Source: Bugula neritina (Eukaryota > Bryozoa > Gymnolaemata > Cheilostomatida > Bugulidae). Taken from it: a stretch of DNA of 64,000 nucleotides. Within the stretch, counting starts at the first letter, position 1. Each line of letters starts with the position of its first letter. This document shows, piece by piece, positions 13,401 to 29,604 of this stretch. Both the position numbers and the translations under genes were made by a program. Below the pieces are notes generated by a model that saw only the letters and a program-made list of their open reading frames with translations, was not told where the DNA came from and did no database searches. Location of the stretch: assembly GCA_964035545.1 (NCBI GenBank), contig OZ037773.1, positions 5,410,251 through 5,474,250 on the forward strand, read 5' to 3'.

Positions 13401-15878
13401 CTTTTTTAATATTAGGTGAAGTGCCTAGCCTACAAACTCGCACCCAAGATCTTCAGGCAAACTCTAAGGCTTTGAAAGCTCTCACTAGAAGAACGATGGT
13501 AAGAACTTGTTGATACATTACTCTCAACATATTGCTGAATGACAAAGTGATTGCAAATGGCAAAGTGTTGTTTATTTACTTGTTGTGCCCGTCTCTCTCA
13601 TGGAGTTGCTAGAAGTAAGTCTCGCATTGCAGTCACCTTTTACTTGTTGTTATTTTGTAGAACTTGGAGTCGGCCTGGGATAATGGCATGTACGTGTGGA
13701 AAATAGACAAATACAGGCAAAAGAAACTGCAAGCCGTTCGCTATGAGGGGCGGTTTGAGATGAGCCCCTCCTTCTTCTCTAAGAAATATGGCTACAAGAT
13801 GTGCTGTAAAGTTAGTTAACCAGTTGTTTGGGAATTATTTATTTAACAGCTTTATGAATGTTTTGAGAGTTATGACTACGAGTGAAATTATACTAGTACT
13901 GAAGCAAGTCTTTCTTAGTCAGTTCTAAATCCCAAATCAGTATACAGAATGTTGATGTATATCTATTTTATAACATTTTATAAAGATAATAGTCTATTTA
14001 CTGACTTGGGATTTTCAATCAGAACTCGTTTTGCTATAAAATTTGGTGCTTGAAATTTTTTGACTTGAGTTGCTTAAATCATTCACTGAAGCAGTGACTT
14101 GACTTAATTGACGTGCTGCAAAATTTTTGAGGCTTTTGCAAATCAAAGTAACAAGTTATCTAATTTAATTTTGAGCACCTACAGCAAGAATTTTTGTCTG
14201 GTACATCACTTAGCCTAAAACTTATATAGCTACTGACTTGACTTGACTTTTACTCATGTCGGCTTTCAAGTTGAAGTATTGAGTTTTAACAATTAAAATC
14301 AGATTTAAAAAGTAACAACTTTCACCCCAACACTTTAGAGTGTAGAAGGGTTTAAAACTTCTGAAACTTTTGAAACTAACCATGAAGTCACACACAAAAT
14401 ATAGAGGCACGCTTAACTGTTTAAACAATTTCGTACCTACATTTTACACCCCAATAATAAGGCAAGATTTACACCTCACACTTAACAGCTACGATGACTT
14501 CTTATGTAAAACATTTTTGTTTTCTTTCAATAATCCGTAGAGAGGTGAGGTAGAGGAATGATTGTAACTTCAAGTTGTTTCATTTGATTAACAAATTTTA
14601 TTCAAATTGATTGAATTCTACTGCAAAATTCAAAGTTAATAGTTTGTGTCAAATACTAAGGATTAAGCACTTTATGTGATATAAAGGTCATAAGTTATTT
14701 ACGTTGTGCTCCTCTAATGCTGCTGGCATACAGCTTAGCCTCAGTGCCTACCATCACCCTTGTTATTTCTTCATCAAACAGGCTTATCTTAATGGACATG
14801 AAGGTGGCAGAGGCCAGTATCTCAGTCTTTACTTCGTCTTGATGAGAAGCGAATTTGATGACATTCTCGAGTTTCCATTCAATCAGAGGATCACTTTCAA
14901 GTTGTTGGCTCCACAAAGGTGGTGGTTAAACAAAGAAGAGACGATTTTGGTAAGTGATTTGCTCAGATGAGCATTGACTTTCATGTATTTCCCAGCATTT
15001 GCCTTGTGAATCTGTAGTAGGTGCAGTAATAGAGAAATTGAGTAAAGCCTGTGTTCTAGATTAGAAATGTAGCATAAGAAGTTATGTTCTCGCTATAAAT
15101 TCAGCCTGCGCCCCAAACAAACATTTGATAATAAAATTAGAGAACTTGGGGTATCTCAATTTCTCCACTACTGCTCCTAAATGGTAAGTCTGTATCTGCA
15201 AATAATGTATTGTTTAGTGGAATTTGGTATACAGTCACAGTCAATGGCTGCTTAATATAAGGACAATAATAAAGTGAGAAAAACAAAGGTAGTAGAAACA
15301 AACGATTCAAACCTATGTAATCAATATCAGTCAACTTCAGTCAACTTTTGTCCTTGTCTGCTCACTATTTACTTGTACTAGATGGTTGGATGTAACCTTT
15401 TGATGTAACTTGTAACAATTATATACTGTGTCAGCATGAAAGGAAAGGAATTTATTTTTAAAAAATTGCTTAAAGTTTTGCTGTAAAACAAAAATTATTT
15501 CACATTTCCTAGCATCATTTCAACAAAAATATTTACACCTTGTTTTAAAATAGCTAGTAGTATTATGCTGTTCATATTTACATTTGCTTTTTGTTTGTCA
15601 ATTCCAATTACATTACACGAGACTTTTCTGGTGAGTTTAGTAACTTCTCAGTTAGATCTCTACCAAGTATGTCATGAATCCTCACAGTTTTTATATTGTT
15701 ATATACAATGTACTTTCAGCCTGATCCAGACAGCTCATCCTTCAGACGGCCTCAGACTGAAATGAATATTGCGAGTGGTTGTCCCCAGTTTGCTCTTCAT
15801 GCTGATGTTGAGTCAAGTAATTTTCTTATCAATGACTGTATTTATGTTCGAGTCAGTGTAGAACCTTCTAGAGCCTAG
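8179..15878 (+). CDS. TRAF-family adaptor, complete, 11 exons, about 517 aa
   Basis: Exons: 8179-8294, 9191-9407, 9886-10047, 10779-10853, 11318-11506, 12188-12241, 12623-12803, 13416-13498, 13661-13810, 14782-14949, 15720-15878. All phases join and sum to 1554 nt. The start is supported by an in-frame TGA at 8146. Domains: N-terminal RING-like (YSCGICRDIVVLAYQTAC), TRAF-type zinc fingers rich in Cys and His (exons 2-5), coiled coil (exons 5-8), MATH (exons 9-11: MYVWKIDKYRQKK, KKYGYKMCC, AYLNGHEGGRGQYLSLYF, EMNIASGCPQF). Length fits TRAF2/3/5. Role inferred from family: cytosolic signalling adaptor, usually upstream of NF-kB or JNK. The RING lacks its usual His: the CGHRFC block reads CNKQVC across the exon 1/2 junction, so E3 activity is doubtful. 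Its last intron holds a relic copied from the other TRAF gene. Confidence 0.9.
9005..9072. repeat. Dispersed repeat, copy in TRAF intron 1
   Basis: The segment with AAAACAGTTGCATGACATAA and CCACAACCAT, followed by TTCATG, resembles 11925-11980 in intron 5 of the same gene. Similarity also extends upstream (ACTACGTTTCCAAACTT against ACTACATTTCCAAGCTT). Confidence 0.5.
9408..9700 (+). repeat. 44-bp minisatellite starting at a splice donor
   Basis: Six full units (44, 44, 47, 44, 44, 44 bp) and part of a seventh. Unit 1 starts with the donor GTGAGTGACAATAACATC of TRAF intron 2. Units 2 and 3 begin TTGAGTTGCAATGACATC and TTGAGTTACAATGATATC, so the donor lies inside the unit but GT has become TT in the copies. 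Confidence 0.9.
10416..10473. repeat. (TA)n microsatellite
   Basis: Uninterrupted TA repeat in TRAF intron 3. The ORFs reading through it as IYIYIY are artefacts. Confidence 0.95.
11865..11980. repeat. Dispersed repeat, copy in TRAF intron 5
   Basis: Shares several blocks in the same order with 8975-9072 (ACTACATTTCCAAGCTT, AAACAGTTGCATCGAATGAA, CCACAACCATAAGTTCATG). Family unknown. Confidence 0.5.
12095..12111. repeat. Poly-C tract (17 bp)
   Basis: Homopolymer C run in a TRAF intron; G-rich on the other strand. Confidence 0.95.
13089..13129. repeat. 19-bp inverted repeat with 3-nt loop
   Basis: Arms 13089-13107 and 13111-13129 pair with a single mismatch around the loop AAA (left arm TTAGAAACAGCTACACTGC). 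It lies in TRAF intron 7 and would form a compact RNA hairpin. Confidence 0.85.
15018..15179. mobile_element. 162-bp MITE with 25-bp terminal inverted repeats
   Basis: Left end 15018-15042 and right end 15155-15179 are inverted repeats matching at 22 of 25 positions (start TAGGTGCAGTAATAGAGAAA). TA at both outer ends fits a TA target duplication, as in Tc1/mariner-type MITEs. A second copy is at 45675-45826. It lies in the last intron of the TRAF gene. Confidence 0.8.
15616..15719 (+). pseudogene. Relic exon end and intron copied from the first TRAF gene
   Basis: CACGAGACTTTTCTG followed by gtgagt at 15631 reproduces the end of the penultimate exon of the first TRAF gene (2643-2657) and its 89-nt intron (2658-2746), with only two mismatches in the intron. 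The real donor of this gene is at 14950, so the copy is a non-used exon tail inside a 770-nt intron. The homology continues through the last exon. Confidence 0.85.
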
Positions 15879-15944
15879 TTGTGCACACTGATCAGTCTTA
15901 GCATGATTTGGCAGATGCACACGGCACATCAGTTATTCACTTTA

Positions 15945-16100
15945 TCACTATCACTTGGAATTACTAATCACTATGATTTGGAGTCACTATCACTTAGAAT
16001 CATTAATCACTATGACCTGGAGTCACTATCACTTGGAATTACTAATCACTATGACTTTGAGTCACTATCACTTAGAATCACTAATCACTGTCACTCCAAG
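15945..16100 (+). repeat. 39-bp tandem repeat, four units
   Basis: Units 15945-15983, 15984-16022, 16023-16061 and 16062-16100. Units 1 and 3 share GGAATTAC where 2 and 4 have AGAATCA, so the array looks built from a 78-bp dimer. The unit is 13 codons and open in one frame, but the ORF has no other coding sign. Confidence 0.9.
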
Positions 16101-18364
16101 TCACTAATTCAACCATATTCACCTTATTCACTTAATCAATCACTGTGACTCACTCATTCACTCGGTTTCGTTCAACTTTTACTGCTAGTTTAGGTCCTTC
16201 GACTTTCACAACTTCTGTTACTCTTATACAATCAACCTAAATTGGTATATTTATCTTTGTGATTCACCTATTTATTTCATCTTATATGCCTCCTGATTAT
16301 TGGGAGTTACCTAAAGTGTGTGTTTGTGTGAGTTTGATATTAAGTTCTCCTGGACCAACAGCTAACCAATGACAGGTAAGGTAACTGATGAGGTTCACAT
16401 TAGTGCAAATGTCTACAGTTTATTTTTACCTGTATATTTACAGTTGGAATTACGTGACAGTTTCTTGATTTCCAAGAGCAGGTAACTTCATAAATGTTTA
16501 TATTATGTTGATGTACATTAACTAACTGGGAAATGCTAACCTGTACAACTTGCATGCAAAGCCATCGTTATTTTATGTTACTCACCACTGCTCTGGGTGT
16601 CGGAGTGGGGCAGGTGGTTCACGGTTCCAGCTGTATAATTTCTGGTAAAATACTTTACCAAGCTACGCATTTCATTCTATAAGATTTCCTTGAACCAAGA
16701 CTTAGAATACAGCCTGCTGTGTAGTGCATTGCATTAGCAAGGCAAACCGGAAGAATGATTATTTTTCAAGGTTGCTGCCCAAAGCTATTGCTATTTGAAA
16801 ATGCTGCTGTGTTCCTCAGCTCACTTATCTGTGTGTAGTTGTGTTCTCCTGGTTCCCTGTTGCATATCCATCTAGTGGGGTGTTTAGGGGTACATAACTC
16901 CTGTAGTATTTTAGCCTGCCTCATGTGCTTCTGCCAAGTCATGGTTAGTTCTGACTGTGTGCATAATGCATGTTCTGTATGGTTTGTAATTGTCTCCCCT
17001 AAGTTTATGATTAGCTTGTGACCTTTGCCCAATTGCTTTAGCTAGTGGAGACCTGCCTACTCGACCCTTTACTCTGATATGATAGTTACGGTGTTTTAAT
17101 ATCTCCCCCTCTCCGGATATTTTATGTTTTGTTGCTGTTAATGTATCATATTCCTATCTTTCAGTTAGCTATATGATACTGTGAGTTTAGAAAAGTTGCA
17201 AGAAAATAATTGATGAGTAAATGGTGGCCACGGGAAGGCATCCCTTTTATAGCTAAAGCATTCAGTGGTGCCAAGGCTATGCATTTTAATACTATTTCTA
17301 GCTAGCAAATATCTCTATTTTTACTTCTTTCTATTTTTCTTTAGACATATTTTTATAATTACTATTGACTGTTCTATTTTCTGTGTGAGCAAAGATCAAA
17401 CTAATAAACTATTGATTTTAAATATTGATATTTTTTATTGATTTTCATCTAATACAGTTAATAATGAACTGTAGCAACGCAATACTTCCTTGCAGCAAAT
17501 TAGCCTTCAAATGTACTCACATATATCTCCACATAATATTGATATATTAATAGACAAAGTTAGTTGCTGCATTCATAAATGGCCTGCATTCCTAAATGCA
17601 CCTAAAATTCCCACCAATAAAATGAAACCAATCTTGTATATGAAAGGTTTGTAAACATTTAACACTACAATTTATATACACAAATGTAAACTATGGATAA
17701 CAGTATAAACAGTTACAATACACATTATTATTGCAAATTTAATATACACTACGTGCAGTTAAAGTATTTTGCTAGTTTTATAGCATTGTTTTAATTACTA
17801 TATTTAAAGCCTTGGGTTTGGTCATGTAGTGGAATGGAAGTTGTGTGTTAAAAGTAATCTACTTACTCTTTCAAACATTCACTACATGTTAGCAATTATG
17901 TGTTCCATGCAATTGTGGAATTCTTCTGGGACAACTGATTAATATTTTTATAGGAGTTATAGAGTATATATAACTCACACATCGAGTGTTATATGTTTTA
18001 TATTTTGTCTTGGAAAGTGATGCTTTTTAATTGAATAAAATAAATACAGTTATAATGAATGCGTGTTGGTCAATTTTTATAGAAAATTTAGCAAAATAGA
18101 ATATATAGTATTAAAAATGATAATATATAGTATGTAATAATAAGATATGTATAACGATATATAGTAGTACCATGAATAATAATAATAATATATTAATTAT
18201 ATAAAACAATAATAGATATATAATAATATATGGCTATATAGTAATAAAGCATTTGTTATGGTATACCAAAAACACAACACGGTGATATAAAGTAACACAT
18301 AGTAATATTATATGGAAGTAATATATAACAACATAGCAATATATGATTATGGCAGGATAACTCT
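16101..18364. other. Intergenic region, no gene seen
   Basis: Between convergent TRAF and MARVEL-like genes. AT-rich, no supported ORF, no RNA gene recognised. From about 17990 it is dominated by ATA-rich simple sequence. Confidence 0.5.
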
Positions 18365-22409
<4,045 letters not shown>

Positions 22410-24042
22410 TTTAGATGAGTAAAAATCAGCCTAAAGTTTTCAAATAGTAATCTAGTTTTCCATCACTTTCATAGTATGTGTCAACATAGTTTAAAGTCAA
22501 GTACATTAATTATCAATCTACTTTTAAATTGTAAGGCACATGAGAGTCTTTATAAATAGTCATCTAGATAACAACAAATATAAGTATATAACATATTTTT
22601 CTTGTCAACTGTTACATGCCATCATAGTTTTATAATTGAAAATAAATCTCATTATGAAACATGTACAGTTTATTTTAATTCAAAACTGCATAGTAGGTAC
22701 TACTAACATATTAAACATATTATTATCAATGTATTATCTGTTGACTTGCACAAAATATTTAAATATAAAAACTTATTTTGCTTTCAATACCAACAACTTG
22801 AAAAATTCTAACTAATTCATATATTTTTAAGTTGCTAGTTGAATTAAACAAACATCTTATGTTTATTAGGGTTACATAAAGAACCTTACCTACTTTCTTG
22901 TTTGTATACTCTTTTCCTATCTTTTGTTGTTTTGCTTTTCCTAATTTTCTAATCTTCACCTGCAGGTATAGTGCTTACACTTGAACAATGGCGGACTTGG
23001 TGACTACCTCTGTTTCTTCTGAGCATTAGAAACTTGAAACATTTTAATTATATTCATGGAGGAGATCCAATTAACTTTCTCCAATGGTGATTGGTAAAAA
23101 ATTGCATGACGGTTGTATTATAAGGGTGTGACCTTTAGCTTGAGTACCTAACAGAATGTAGTACAGACAACTTGAGGGGTGGCTCATGTAGCCACTATCT
23201 AGAGAAGTCATGGGCCATGGTTATGTTTTAGCATAATAAAACAGTTGATGTGCGTAAAGGAGAAATTTTTAGATTTAAAGAAGTTCATTAGTATCAATGC
23301 AGTTAATAAGATCATAGTAGCAATCTAAAATTAGAATTTTTGCCCTCTTTTACATAAATTAAAATGACACCAAGAACAATTAACTTAATTATAATATATT
23401 ATGAAGGTACAGCGCAGTCTAGCTTCTACACTTCTACACTTTCGAGCAATAATGCTTTTAAAGCTGTAACAGCACAGCAGTTGGATTTCCCCAACAGAAA
23501 AGCATCATGCTATGGAGCTATAAAGGAACTTTCGACACTACAGTGTTAGCTTCTGATGAGTCATATAAGCCAACAACCACTTCCATGTAGGCAATTGTGA
23601 TTTCAAATTCATTAATTGTAACCAATTTTGTGTCAACGTGTAACCAATGACCATAGAAGTACAATATCCCACATGATTTCTTATATCACAGTCCTTTTCC
23701 AATCAATCCAGAACTCATACTGGCTACTGCTGGAAACACATTATTAGACTATACATATTTTTAGTGCTTTACAAGCCACACTACTGAGCATGTAACACTT
23801 GTAGCCAGGATATGCAGCCCAGTCTTTAGCAAGTCTCTGTAAACCACAACACTTGGCATAGCATGAACAATGTGTTCAAATAACTCTATTTTGTGTATAA
23901 AATAGACTTCAGTATGTTATAGGAGAAATATATATATTTATCACATAAACAAATGGATTATGTACAAAAAAGTGCAGTTAACAGTTGACCAAATGAAGGT
24001 TTATAAATAAATCATGAATGACAAATAATTTTATCAGCTTAA
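22410..24042. other. Intergenic region / MARVEL-like 5' UTR and promoter
   Basis: Contains the putative spliced 5' UTR of the MARVEL-like gene, with a non-coding exon ending about 22979. ACAATGGCGGAC at 22986-22997 resembles the YY1-type ATGGCGG promoter motif. I find no coding gene from 23000 to 24042. Confidence 0.4.
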
Positions 24043-24048
24043 TTTATT
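24043..24048 (-). terminator. Poly(A) signal of PSAT
   Basis: AATAAA on the minus strand, about 60 nt past the PSAT stop codon. Confidence 0.7.
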
Positions 24049-24107
24049 TAAAAATATAATTTCTTAAGCTATGTACATATAGAGATTATCATGATTGCCG
24101 GGTTTAA

Positions 24108-27100
24108 TTATGCTTCGGGTTCCCCAAATCGTCTCTGAAAGTCTTTCATGAAGTCAGCTAATTTTAGAGCGTGTTCTACTGGCACTGCATTGTACAGAGA
24201 GGCTCTGATCCCACCAACCGATCTGTAATATTAAAGCATAATCGTGAACTTAGGATTATTTGCACAACAAATTATTTTCAAACAGTTATGTCAACATATA
24301 CTTCTGATACCACCAAATTTACACAGAAGAAAAATATGAAATTCAATACATAATCTGAAGACAGATTATAGAGAAAATGCTTTTCGTAACCATGGCGATA
24401 AATAATCAAGTTTGAGTAACAAACACTGAAGGTTGGAAGGTCTTTCTTTTGAAGCTTTAAACGGATTACATCAATATTAAAACAGTGACCTGTTGCCATG
24501 GGACATAAAAAGATTGCTGGCTCTTATCTTCACTAAAACTTGGTTAGTTTACTGGTTGCCATGACAATACCATTGAATATTAAACTAGACTATTTGAAAT
24601 GTTACTCAAATTCAACAATTACTTTTCAGCTGTCACAGTTTTAGGTGAGAAAATAAATTCCACTTCAAAAAAGTTCTCTTCACTACATATCCTAGCAACT
24701 ATCACCATTGATGCAATAATACTGACCTATGACCCTTCAACTATCACTATATATACAACAACACTAACCTATGACCCTTCAACCATCACCATATATACAA
24801 TAACACTGACCTATGACCCTTCAACTGAATCATGTGAAGGTTCTGAGCTTCTTCTAGAAATTTCTTCTCAAGATTCTCATTTCCATTTGATCCTCCAATC
24901 CTGAATGTCACATTCATTCTGCTTCTGTGTTCTTTATCCACAGCACAGCTGTTGGTTAACAAAACAAACAATTTTAGAAAATGATTAACCAATTCCCTAA
25001 AGCTACCCTCTTCAAATTTTATCATACTTTATTTTAATGTTTTTCAATGAACTTCAACTGGGCACTGCATTGCAATTAGTTGGCAGGATGATTTGTACAA
25101 TATAATAGTTGTTTGCTCGTGGAGAATCTACTTCTAAGAGAAGATAACTCCAAAAAATTACTAGCTTTGGTCATTAGCTGCATTTTTACTATTAGAACAT
25201 ACATCTAGTCTATATGATGACAAACACAATCTAGATTTTACTCATAGGATGTACTGCATAGGTTATGCTATTAGAGTATACATTATCAACTCACTGATAA
25301 AATTCGTTGGAGTTATCGATAATATCGTACAGCGCCGAGGATTTCAAGTTTGATTTTTCTGCCATTGTTTCTATTCCACCGTGCGTCTTCAACCACTCAA
25401 ACACCAACCCACACATGTATATGCTACAAGTATCGCGAATCTCATCACATAACTGTTTGATAAAAGAAGATAATATAATAAAGGCCTACAAATGCACTGA
25501 ATTATTGCACATCTTTTAAATGATGGAAGTTTTGTTACTGCAAATTGCATTTTGAAGCAACCTTGTAGGGTTGCTTTAGTTTGATTTACAGAAAAAGTTT
25601 TACTAAATAAAAATGATTTCTAAATTTATGCTAATGCAACGAACAACTGTAAATATTCCAGGACACGCGATAATCTAGACATATGATAGGGAGATAACTC
25701 TACATACCCATAACAGGGTGGTGTGTTGTAGAGGGAGTTGTTGGCAGCCAGGATCTTATAGTCGAGTACAGCGGGGGTGCTGGGCATAGCCCGACCTAAG
25801 AGATCTTCTCTTATGATCACCACAGTCACTCCTGCAGGACCCACATTCTTTTGAGCACCAAAGTAGATAACTCCGTACTACAACATAATAATTTACACCA
25901 CCATGTACAAGAGAACATAAATTAAACAAAAATGTTACAAGAGAACACAACTTCAAACTACATTGTAATATATATATAACCTTTGAGCTCAAAACCTTCG
26001 GAAAATGACCTACTTTTGAAATGTCGAGCTCTTTAGACAGGATGTTGGAGGACATGTCGGCTACGACAGGTATGTCGGGGTTGTGACTTGGGGGTTCCTG
26101 GAACTCGACACCGTGCACGGTCTCGTTGGCACAGTAGTAGATGTAGGAGGCGTCATTGTCTAGGTTCCAGTGGTTAACGTGAGGGACTCCTGTAGAACAG
26201 AATACATTCAGTGAAATGAGGAGGAAAATTATAGAATTTACGTAATGGTAGCAAGAGAGCTCTTGCATAACACATTGTTATAATAAAATGCTTAACAAGT
26301 AGTTTTGGAATTATCTTCTCATACAAAAATGCAACATTTGATGGCATATAATCCTAAATCTGCCTGAGATGCAATAACATCTTACAAAGATCACACAACT
26401 CCAAAAATCAGTAAGAATATGGAGACGGGTACTGATAACTCCCGACATACCTTTGAACTGTTTTGTGTGGGGGAGAACGTAATTGACTTTGCCGTATTTT
26501 TCTGCCTCTTTGGCAGCCTTCTGAGACCAAGTGCCTGTGACAAAATAGTCAGCAGAGTGGTTGGGTTTCAGTCGCATCAGATTCATTGCGACAGCAGCAA
26601 ACTGACCAGTGCCGCCACCTTGCACGAACAGCACCTTGTAGTTGGACGGAATATCTCTAAAATAAACCAACAGATATAAAGGAAGCTGTAGTCTATGTAG
26701 TGTTGAGTTGACCCAGTGGTGTAATGGTTAACACACTTGCTTTCATGCCAAAGGTCTCAGGTTCGAATCCCAGTGGGGGCCGATGTCTTTTTCCATAGTT
26801 GATATGTACAGGAGCAAATAACTACTGCATACAATTGATAAGCATAGATAAATAATTTTAGATATATATTATATCAAAAACTTACAGAAGATCTTGTAGG
26901 TTATTTATAGCTTGGGTAAGTATTTGTGTGAAGTCTGCTGATCTGTGACTCATTTCTGCAAAATAAACACAAACCTAGAATCTAAACTCAGCAAAAGTTG
27001 TTATGGAAAGTTATTCTAGAGTCATTTCTAAACACTTACCCATCACACTGATTCCAGTACCATTGAAGTTCAGCATCTCAGACTGAGCTTTCTGCAGAAC

Positions 27101-27697
27101 CTAAAACATTCAAGAAGAATCACTTGAGTAAATATGTCTAGTATTCAATCGATCAAAAAATCAAGAAGTTATATAACTATAATTATAGCTATAAGCACTT
27201 AGTGAGAGTCTAAATAGTAAATTATAGTCATGTGGTCTTGGAAGTTTTCAAAATTGTTCTAAAATAAATTCGTATAGTGATGGTAGTTTTGATCAAATTA
27301 TTAGCTAGTAGTAGCCATTAGCTAACATCAACATGGTCGATACGCATAACAACTTGGACTTGGTAATCGATCGGGCCAAGACTAGCGATAGGTTACTGAT
27401 TACTATAGAAGGACTAGTGTGCAGTAACTATGAGCACGCAGTATTTTTGCAATACGTAGTCGTACGGCATCTATCACTATGATATTGGACATCAACATGG
27501 CCCAAGTTTAACTTAAATTGGGACAAATACAATAGTCAATACTATAATAATAATTATTAAATTAATAATATTAGTATCTCTACTACTAGTGATGACAATT
27601 AGTGAATTACTCGAAAAGAATGGAGTCTTACCTCGAGCGGTAGTGCACTTGGTCCTGCTGCAAAGTTGAGCTTTCGGCCATGAGGTAAATGAGCCAT
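24108..27697 (-). CDS. PSAT1: Phosphoserine aminotransferase, 9 exons, 376 aa
   Basis: PLP enzyme converting 3-phosphohydroxypyruvate and glutamate to phosphoserine and 2-oxoglutarate, second step of serine synthesis; cytosolic. Exons (minus): 27697-27632, 27100-27040, 26955-26886, 26656-26451, 26189-26014, 25877-25708, 25423-25295, 24948-24811, 24222-24108. They sum to 1131 nt with consistent phases. Family motifs: [10 protein letters not shown] at the N-terminus, [71 protein letters not shown] with PLP-lysine about K203, NTPPC, and [16 protein letters not shown] split by the last intron. Length is close to the vertebrate enzyme (370). All conserved elements are intact. The exon 8 donor is triplicated by a 42-bp tandem repeat. 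Confidence 0.97.
24691..24825 (-). repeat. 42-bp minisatellite duplicating exon end and splice donor of PSAT
   Basis: On the minus strand exon 8 ends GTTGAAGGGTCATAG|gtcagt. The same 15 exonic bases plus donor recur twice more in the intron at 42-bp steps (gttagt, gtcagt), followed by a partial fourth unit. Use of a downstream copy would add an in-frame TGA. Confidence 0.9.
26709..26792 (+). mobile_element. tRNA-like SINE head with Pol III boxes
   Basis: CAGTGGTGTAATGGTTAA (A-box region) and GGTTCGAATCC (B box), then GGGGGCCGATG and a T-run at 26788-26792. The order and the GGCC...GATG junction match the local SINE family. T-stem and anticodon-stem pairing are poor, so a functional tRNA is unlikely. 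It is antisense in PSAT intron 3. Confidence 0.65.
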
Positions 27698-27799
27698 GTT
27701 GCTGTTTAGTTATTGTATGGTGGTTTCTGGTAGCTTCAAGGCGCTGTGCTGTGTAAGAATGCCCGTTATGGAGTGAGTCACTTACACTCACTCAACTGT

Positions 27800-29600
27800 A
27801 ATTAAATAAAAGAGACCATGTGCTTGAAGCGTGATTTGGCGCTATCATGACTGGCAATTCTGCTATTTTCAACCAATCAATACAAAGCTTCGATCGTTGC
27901 CAGGCAACAACATACAAGCAGAGTCGTTCGTTCCTTGATGCTCCTCCCACACATCACGCCCCAGGGTAAATAGAATTTTCCGCTACCATTTGCACTTCAA
28001 ACTGTTCATAAAAAGCATAATTTTACCCTTGTACCCTTACTAGTCAGTGTGATTGCAACACTTGAATGGCAATAACTATGCAATCCGAGTTGTGCAAATT
28101 TTACATGCAAGAAAAAGTGGTTGTCAAATTGTAAATGGTGTACCAATTGCAGAATTGTACATGACTAGGTTGTTGTGGCTTTTGCACTTGAGTGAAAACA
28201 AAATAAATTCAGAAAGGCCTTATGCCATATAATTAATATAAAACTCCATTCTTGCTTGTCCATGCTACAAACTGACATATTTGTCCCTAAGAACCAACAT
28301 ATACTGTAAAAGATGCCCCATTCAAACCTCTTGCACAAAGCTAGCCGAGCTGAGCATATAAGATAGGGGGGGGGGGGGGGTTGCTAATGCTGAGTGATGG
28401 TAGTGCCTGGTACAGCAACCAAGGCTATTAAGTAGACCTGGTTTAACTTCTGTACTACTTGCTCACAACTGACTAATCACTCAACTTTCTAGCAAAAGGA
28501 GAAAATTTAAAAATATGCAGACTTCAATTTTGTGCTCAGCTTAGGTTTTGTGGAGGGTTTGAGTTCCAAATGAATGCATATGTTGGAACATTTAGCAGAC
28601 CATTTATATATCTTGTGCTTACTTAACATTCAATCCAAGCTTCTGTTTAATAATATTTCAAGTCAACAAAACCATTGCATGCTTATTGATGATTCCAATA
28701 GCAATTAAAGAAATTTGAGTTCAAACTGAAAAGTTGTCTAGATGAAAAAAGAATTCCATGTGAAACCAGAAGTGTGTTTTTACAGATTTTATATTTTGCA
28801 TTTTGAAATGGTGTTTCTGTATCATTTAGATTGTACATGCAATAAAAAATATTGTATATGTATATAGTATATGGAAGTATATAATTATGTTATATTATAT
28901 TATTGTATTTGTATAACATTATGTTTATAATTATATATATATGATAGTACATTATTATTATTCGCATTGTACAACAAAGCAATTTAAAAAAACCATTCGA
29001 ATAAAGTATTTTAAGTTAATATGATGAACTCACACTCAAAATCAAGAGACAAGTCCAATATGCCAAAACTGCTGATACTACATACAAAAAATAGTGGGCT
29101 TTGAAGAATCTTATTACATTTTTAAAATAATCATTACTTCAAATATTTTAAATATTTAACAAAATAAAATGTGTCACTGTGTAAGGATGAACCTAGCATG
29201 GAGCTTGTAACGAATCCGTATTCTGCAAATATATATAAAAACTATTTAATTATAACTGTTAAATATTAGTTTAATAGCAATAAAAGAAAAACCCATCATA
29301 TATCCTACAATAATATGATATTCGTGTAAATATAATATAATATTTTTGTCAAATATTAGAGCTGAAATATTTCTTAAGAAGACTACCCAGAATGCTCTTC
29401 AACAGCCTCAAATCTTAACTCTATTTCTGCAACATTTGATTGGTTTGTTTGGGAAGACAGGCTAGATTCTGGTTGCCAAAATTTGCAACTGAAACAAAAT
29501 TTTAAAAAATTCACTTGCATTTCAAATTTACATCCATGGGAGAGCTCTTGATAGTAGCCGTATTTAAGACATCTTCTACCCTTCACCATGCTGACAACAT
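27800..29600. other. PSAT upstream region and intergenic DNA
   Basis: PSAT promoter expected just right of 27700, but no clear TATA or initiator was identified. Otherwise AT-rich DNA with a 15-bp poly-G tract at 28366-28380. No supported gene. Confidence 0.4.
28366..28380. repeat. Poly-G tract (15 bp)
   Basis: Homopolymer G run in intergenic DNA. Confidence 0.95.
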
Positions 29601-29604
29601 GGTC

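Noticed and set aside
22989-23028. Short plus-strand ORF starting ATGGCGGAC
   Set aside because: Only 13 codons. More likely a YY1-type motif in the 5' exon/promoter of the minus-strand MARVEL-like gene.
26709-26785. Functional tRNA gene
   Set aside because: The T stem has at least two mismatches, the anticodon stem is poor, and the sequence continues like the SINE family.
29383-29589. 68-codon minus-strand ORF
   Set aside because: No splice partners or family signal; overlaps the edge of a SINE fragment.
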